Assembly (NCBI GenBank): GCA_031279895.1 | Contig: JAITHR010000005.1 | Coordinates: forward strand, 1 to 9,018 | Source of the DNA: Spirochaetaceae bacterium | GTDB lineage: Bacteria; Spirochaetota; Spirochaetia; Treponematales; Breznakiellaceae | Direction: 5' to 3' | Length of the DNA stretch: 9,018 bases | Shown: one piece after another, positions 5,795 to 9,018 of the stretch | Position numbering within the stretch: position 1 is the first letter of the stretch | Layout of the letters: each line of letters opens with the position of its first letter | Notes under the pieces: model-generated | What the model was told of the DNA's origin: nothing | The model's input: the letters and a program-made list of their open reading frames with translations, nothing else | Database searches by the model: none | Position numbers and translations under genes: made by a program

Positions 5795-6645
5795 CCCGAC
5801 TGCTTTCGTGCCTCCTCTGCCTCTCGGTTTTCTGCGCCGCCTGCTCAAAGCCGCGCACCGCGCCGTTAGAAAATCTGACGGCACAAACGAAGGCGCTGCC
5901 GGTGCCGCCGCTACCGGACGCGCCGGACGCGCCGGATCCGGTTTTGGATGACGCGCTGGGGCGTATCTTGGGAGACGCGGGGATACCGGAACAGGTTTCG
6001 TGGAACATCCTCCGCGCCGCCTCCCAAGGGCCCTCTTTTATTATGGATATTTTGGCGGTTCTGGACGGGGACCCGTACCTTCGGGTATTGGTTGACAAAG
6101 CCCACGCCTTGCCTGGCCGGTATGCGCCGGATGATTTGGTGGTTCTTGGCGGCGGGTCCTACACGGTAAGCCGGCAGGGACTTCTCCTCCGTCGGGACGC
6201 GGCGCTGGCGCTGGAGACTATGGCGGCGGCGGCGCTGGGGGACGGCGTAACCCTCACCGCCTCTTCAGCCTACCGTACCTATGCGTACCAAAAGGAGTTG
6301 TACGAACGGAACGTCCGACAGTCCGGCCAGTACACGGCGGACCGGGAGTCTGCCCGCGCCGGACACAGCCAGCATCAGCTTGGCTTGGTGGTGGACTTCG
6401 GCTCTATCGACGATTCGTTTGCCCAAACGAAAGCAGGCCGCTGGCTTCTGGCAAACGCGGGCAGTTTCGGCTGGTCCCTCTCCTTCCCCGAAGGATACGA
6501 AGAGGTTACGGGCTATCGCTGGGAATGCTGGCACTACCGGTACGTGGGACGGGAGCTTGTGTACTTCATCGACACCTATTTCGAAGGTATCCAGCAGTAC
6601 GCTCTGCAATTCATCTACGCATGGGAAAAAGCCGGAGGCTTGTAG
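5791..6645 (+). CDS. VanY-like D-alanyl-D-alanine carboxypeptidase, lipoprotein
   Basis: A 284-residue protein of peptidase family M15B, which removes the terminal D-Ala from peptidoglycan stem peptides and trims cross-linking capacity. The zinc site is complete: 'SQHQLGLVVD' gives H195 and D202 (SxHxxGxxxD), and 'WECWHY' gives E245 and H248. 'ASSAYRTYAYQKELY' is the conserved substrate-side segment upstream. The N-terminus is a lipoprotein signal, hydrophobic residues 4-14 then 'CAAC', with Cys18 as the lipidation site; spirochaete lipoboxes are relaxed, so -3 Cys is tolerable. A Pro/Asp/Ala-rich tether follows. The start is TTG at 5791, overlapping the chaperone's TGA; no better start preserves the signal peptide, and GAGG at 5783-5786 is a close ribosome site. 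Translational coupling is likely. It acts in the periplasm, anchored to a membrane. Vancomycin resistance is not implied without other van genes. Confidence 0.88.
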   Translation: MTRLLSCLLCLSVFCAACSKPRTAPLENLTAQTKALPVPPLPDAPDAPDPVLDDALGRILGDAGIPEQVSWNILRAASQGPSFIMDILAVLDGDPYLRVLVDKAHALPGRYAPDDLVVLGGGSYTVSRQGLLLRRDAALALETMAAAALGDGVTLTASSAYRTYAYQKELYERNVRQSGQYTADRESARAGHSQHQLGLVVDFGSIDDSFAQTKAGRWLLANAGSFGWSLSFPEGYEEVTGYRWECWHYRYVGRELVYFIDTYFEGIQQYALQFIYAWEKAGGL

Positions 6646-6648
6646 GCG

Positions 6649-7059
6649 GTGTGGGCGCTCTATGCCGCGTTATCGGCGCTTTTCGCGGCGCTCTCTTCGA
6701 TTTTGGCGAAAATCGGCGTTGAAAACGTAAACTCCCATCTGGCGACGGCGCTGCGCACGGTGGTGGTAGTGGTTATGGCCTGGGCTCTGGTATTTGTAAC
6801 CGGAAACCACCGCCGCGCCGCGCTCGGATACCGGACACTGCTCTTTTTGGGATTATCCGGCATAGCCACGGGCCTTTCATGGCTGTGCTATTATCAGGCG
6901 CTCCAGATAGGAGAGACGTCAAAGGTAATGGCTGTGGATAAGTTCAGCCTGGTTATCGGCATCATCCTGGCGTCAGCGCTCTTAAAAGAACCGCTAACCC
7001 CCAAAACACTCGTCGGCGCCGGGCTCATCACCATCGGAACCGTCGTATTGATACGGTAA
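6649..7059 (+). CDS. Half-size EamA/DMT-family transporter
   Basis: A 136-residue membrane protein with a single EamA domain and five predicted membrane segments (about residues 3-22, 33-51, 63-85, 98-112, 120-135). Family features are 'LAKIGVENVNSHLATALRT', typical of the single-domain branch, 'LSWLCYYQALQIGETSKV', and 'ALLKEPLTPKTLVGAGLITIGTVVL'. Most DMT exporters carry two such domains; half-size members are thought to work as dimers. The substrate is unknown; relatives export amino acids, metabolites or drugs. The start is GTG at 6649, 3 bases after the carboxypeptidase stop, with GGAGG at 6634-6638 inside the end of that gene. It is the last gene of the operon. No terminator is visible after it, so read-through into the gene at 7141 is possible. 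Confidence 0.85.
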   Translation: MWALYAALSALFAALSSILAKIGVENVNSHLATALRTVVVVVMAWALVFVTGNHRRAALGYRTLLFLGLSGIATGLSWLCYYQALQIGETSKVMAVDKFSLVIGIILASALLKEPLTPKTLVGAGLITIGTVVLIR

Positions 7060-7127
7060 GGCGTGGAAACAGGCGGCGCCGCTTCGCGGGCCGGGGCAAA
7101 AGACGGGATTAACAGTACCTATCATAT

Positions 7128-7135
7128 AAGGAGGG
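7128..7135 (+). promoter_or_regulatory. Strong ribosome binding site deciding the start at 7141
   Basis: AAGGAGGG lies 5 bases before ATG at 7141. The frame is open from 7063, but the residues before 7141 are Gly/Ala/Arg-rich, come from GC-rich DNA, and have no ribosome site, so 7141 is the start. Confidence 0.85.
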
Positions 7136-7140
7136 GGTGT

Positions 7141-7722
7141 ATGGCATCGTATATGCTATTTTGGACAAAAGACAGGATCGGATATTATATGAAAAACGGG
7201 GATCAGGGACCCTTATCGGTCATATTCGGAGGGCCCCACCGATCACAGCCTCCGTTGGGTAAGGTTGCGGCAGGGGATATACTATTTCCGATTACGGTAA
7301 TAAATGGAAAAATGTATCTGTTGGGGCGCATGGAGATTGATAAAATAATAAACGAGAGGGCCTATATAAAAGAAATTCTTTTAAAGAGTAACCCTGAAAT
7401 AACGGAATGGGCAAAACAAAAGAACCGGGACCCTGAATATATACTGTGGGATGAATATTGTTATGATAATAAAAAAACAATAACGCATAAAATACCCTGG
7501 AACTGCACGGATAACGCCGCCTTGGGTAAAAACGGAACAAAAATAACAAAAAGAGCATTGCCGGAAAGCAAAACGGGCTTAATAAAAATCGGGCCTGAGG
7601 AAAAGCCCTTAAAAATAAAGGACGGTAACATACTGACACCGAATTTAATAGGCCATTTTCGCAGGTTACATAAAACATCCGAAGAAATATTTAATGAAAT
7701 AATAGAAAATACAAACGAATAA
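7141..7722 (+). CDS. Hypothetical protein, AT-rich, possibly acquired; PUA/EVE-like first half
   Basis: A 193-residue protein that I cannot assign to a named family. No signal peptide or membrane segment; rich in Lys, Ile and Asn. The N-terminal half has the pattern 'GKVAAGDILFPITV' (residues 40-53) followed by 'MYLLGRMEIDKI' (58-69), a hydrophobic-GD-hydrophobic strand then a 'GRM' strand. That resembles PUA-like folds such as EVE or ASCH, which bind modified bases in nucleic acid; this is inference. The C-terminal half holds 'KDGNILTPNLIGHFRRLHKTSEEIF', probably a helix with a basic RRLH patch. Composition is striking: many AAA, ATA and AAT codons, much more AT-rich than eamA before it and rtcB after it, which suggests horizontal transfer. 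It is same-strand with the operon 81 bases upstream but has its own strong ribosome site. Confidence 0.8.
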   Translation: MASYMLFWTKDRIGYYMKNGDQGPLSVIFGGPHRSQPPLGKVAAGDILFPITVINGKMYLLGRMEIDKIINERAYIKEILLKSNPEITEWAKQKNRDPEYILWDEYCYDNKKTITHKIPWNCTDNAALGKNGTKITKRALPESKTGLIKIGPEEKPLKIKDGNILTPNLIGHFRRLHKTSEEIFNEIIENTNE

Positions 7723-7740
7723 ACGCACCGCGCTTCGTTT
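7713..7740 (+). terminator. Weak hairpin spanning the stop codon of the hypothetical gene
   Basis: AAACGAA (7713-7719) pairs with TTCGTTT (7734-7740) around a 14-base loop, followed by a pyrimidine-rich tract that is not a clean T-run. It could be a weak terminator; otherwise none is seen. Confidence 0.3.
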
Positions 7741-7763
7741 CTTCCCCTTTCTTCCCCCTTGCC

Positions 7764-7792
7764 TTGACGGGCGTTTCTTCTTTTGCTATGAT
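7764..7792 (+). promoter_or_regulatory. Near-consensus sigma-70 promoter
   Basis: TTGACG (7764-7769), exactly 17 bases, TATGAT (7787-7792), with TGC just before the -10 as an extended element. This is the best promoter in the window. Transcription should begin near 7799, about 30 bases ahead of the mini-ORF at 7830. Confidence 0.8.
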
Positions 7793-7829
7793 GGCCTCCT
7801 CTATAAAACAAAACCCAAGGAGGCGCGCT

Positions 7830-7877
7830 ATGTTGGCTACACGTACATATCCCTATTCACCGGCGGGGTTCAGGTAA
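7830..7877 (+). CDS. 15-codon ORF with promoter and perfect ribosome site (small protein, leader peptide or gene remnant)
   Basis: ATG at 7830 follows AAGGAGG (7817-7823) at 6 bases and reads MLATRTYPYSPAGFR, then TAA at 7875-7877. The strong promoter, short 5' leader and full Shine-Dalgarno site are what a real, well-expressed gene has, yet the frame closes after 15 residues. Three readings: a leader peptide acting on rtcB 120 bases downstream; a free-standing micro-protein; or the first codons of a lost gene. For the last, the start resembles YifB/ComM proteins (a short 'SxxxGF/I' start, then a V.VE strand), and the +1 frame continues KTVALTRILLF before its own stop. That similarity is weak. 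No repeated codon typical of amino-acid attenuation is present. Confidence 0.45.
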   Translation: MLATRTYPYSPAGFR

Positions 7878-7920
7878 AACCGTTGCCTTGACCCGCATCC
7901 TGTTGTTCTAAAAAGATGAC

Positions 7921-7937
7921 AAGAGAGGGTTTCTCTT
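7921..7937 (+). other. Small hairpin in the leader of rtcB
   Basis: AAGAGA-GGGTT-TCTCTT: 6-bp arms and a 5-base loop, no T-run directly after. It lies between the mini-ORF and rtcB, where it could weaken read-through or mark the end of a short transcript. The AT-rich stretch 7961-7987 just downstream could hold a second promoter, but no good -35 is visible. Confidence 0.3.
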
Positions 7938-7996
7938 TGCTCTGTTTAGTATTTCTTCCCATGTATATATTTTTATATTTTTATTAAGGATACGTT

Positions 7997-9018
7997 GTGA
8001 ATCCTATTATCGTAAAAGGAAAGCGCAATGAGGCGCTGGTGTATGCCGGAGCCATCGAGCGGTCCTGCGAAGACCAGATCTTGACCTATCTTAACCACCC
8101 GCTTTTTGAGGACACGACCGTGCGGATCATGCCGGACGCGCACCCCGGCGCGGGAACGATTGTGGGCTTTACCGCCACGATGAACTCCTACGCGGCGCCG
8201 TCGCTCATAGGAGGAGACATCGGCTGCGGCGTGTCGGCCTATAACATCGGGGCCGGCAGCCTTCCGTTTGATAAGCTCGACCGGTATATCCGCGCCCATA
8301 TTCCGTTCGGGGTGGCGGTGCGGAACGAGGCGTACCCCGCGCTGGAGGCGGTCTATGACGCCATGCCCGCACGCGGGGAGCTTCCGTTTCGGGACTTTAA
8401 GCGCGGGATACGGAAATTGACCGAAGCGCGGGGGCTGTTTCTGCCGCGCATCCTTGCCGGTATCGGCACCTTAGGCGGGGGCAACCATTTCATCGAGCTT
8501 GATCGGGACGAGGAGCGGAACCGCTGGCTTGTCATCCATTCGGGATCCCGCGCCCTGGGCCTTGTCATTGCCCGCCACCATGAGCGGGAGGCGCTCCGCG
8601 CAAGCCCGCCGGATTCTTCCATCAAGTACCTTGCGGGGCCGGACGCGCAATCGTACTATGCGGACGTGCGGATCGCGCAGGTATACGCCGCGCTTAACCG
8701 CAGCCTTATGGCGCGCCTTATCATCGAGGGCTTTTTTAAGGAAGACCTGTCCCGCCTTGAATACATTGAAACCACCCATAACTACCTTGATTTTAAGCGG
8801 GGCATGGTGCGCAAAGGGGCGATTTCCGCTGAAGCCGGCGAGCCGGCGGTGATACCGTTTTCCATGGCCGAGGGCGGGATTATCGGAATCGGCGCGGGCA
8901 ATCCGGCGTGGAACTATTCGGCGCCCCACGGCGCGGGCCGGAAACTCACCCGCTCTCAGGCAAAGGGGCTTTCTATGGATGAGTACCGCAAGCGGACGCG
9001 GGGGATATGGTCAAGCAC
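7997..9018 (+). CDS. rtcB: RtcB-family RNA ligase, 3'-partial
   Basis: 340 codons are present; the gene runs off the right edge, with perhaps 40-60 residues missing compared with a roughly 400-residue family member. RtcB joins RNA 2',3'-cyclic phosphate or 3'-phosphate ends to 5'-OH ends using GTP and Mn2+, in RNA repair or tRNA healing. The catalytic set is complete by motif: 'MPDAHPGAG' (45-53), 'GGDIGCGV' with D74 and C77, 'GGGNHFIEL' with H164, 'HSGSRALG' with H181, 'THNY' with H261, and 'HGAGR' with H311, the position that is guanylated in characterised homologues. The start is GTG at 7997, 6 bases after AAGGA; an in-frame TAA at 7985-7987 rules out anything further upstream. No RtcA, archease or RtcR is seen. 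Whether it is read from the promoter at 7764 or from its own is open. Confidence 0.95.
   Translation, partial: MNPIIVKGKRNEALVYAGAIERSCEDQILTYLNHPLFEDTTVRIMPDAHPGAGTIVGFTATMNSYAAPSLIGGDIGCGVSAYNIGAGSLPFDKLDRYIRAHIPFGVAVRNEAYPALEAVYDAMPARGELPFRDFKRGIRKLTEARGLFLPRILAGIGTLGGGNHFIELDRDEERNRWLVIHSGSRALGLVIARHHEREALRASPPDSSIKYLAGPDAQSYYADVRIAQVYAALNRSLMARLIIEGFFKEDLSRLEYIETTHNYLDFKRGMVRKGAISAEAGEPAVIPFSMAEGGIIGIGAGNPAWNYSAPHGAGRKLTRSQAKGLSMDEYRKRTRGIWSS

Noticed and set aside
7063..7140. Longer start (GTG at 7063) for the AT-rich hypothetical gene
   Set aside because: The extra 26 residues are low-complexity, come from GC-rich intergenic DNA and lack a ribosome site, whereas AAGGAGGG points to ATG at 7141.

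Overview
The window is GC-rich bacterial DNA with ordinary bacterial signals: Shine-Dalgarno sites, intrinsic terminators, and some GTG and TTG starts. A spirochaete, probably a GC-rich gut-type Treponema, is my best guess. It rests on an outer-membrane beta-barrel ending in a terminal Phe, a lipoprotein with a relaxed lipobox, and the general gene mix. No marker gene settles it.

Layout. (1) 1-1370 is the 3' part of an outer-membrane porin-like protein, followed by a perfect 24-bp palindrome. (2) 1493-2932 is a short-form CstA carbon-starvation/pyruvate-type transporter, closed by a strong terminator. (3) 3039-4620 is the tail of a polysaccharide or glycoconjugate locus. It holds a 5'-truncated GT2 glycosyltransferase remnant that runs 8 bp into an intact GT4-type glycosyltransferase, followed by a textbook terminator at 4672-4706. 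(4) 4707-5593 is almost 900 bp without a credible gene. It is built from repeats: an 18-unit array of 21-bp units (4813-5190), lying between two direct copies of a 29-bp element, with further partial and inverted copies and several GC-rich hairpins. (5) 5594-7059 is a tight three-gene operon: a CopZ-like metal chaperone, a VanY-like D,D-carboxypeptidase lipoprotein that starts at a TTG overlapping the previous stop, and a half-size EamA transporter. (6) 7141-7722 is an AT-rich gene of unknown function with a strong ribosome binding site, probably acquired. (7) 7764-7877 is a near-consensus sigma-70 promoter that drives a 15-codon ORF with a perfect Shine-Dalgarno site. (8) 7997 to the window end is RtcB RNA ligase, 3'-partial, with all metal ligands and the guanylated His present.

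The genes do not form one obvious pathway. The GT remnant next to cstA suggests past rearrangement. The most unusual part is the 21-bp array. Three quite different palindromes (ACACGTGT, TCAGCTGA, AAAGAATTCTTT) sit on exactly the same dyad centre of the unit, which suggests that symmetry, not sequence, is what is kept. Next most interesting is the strongly expressed-looking mini-ORF upstream of rtcB.
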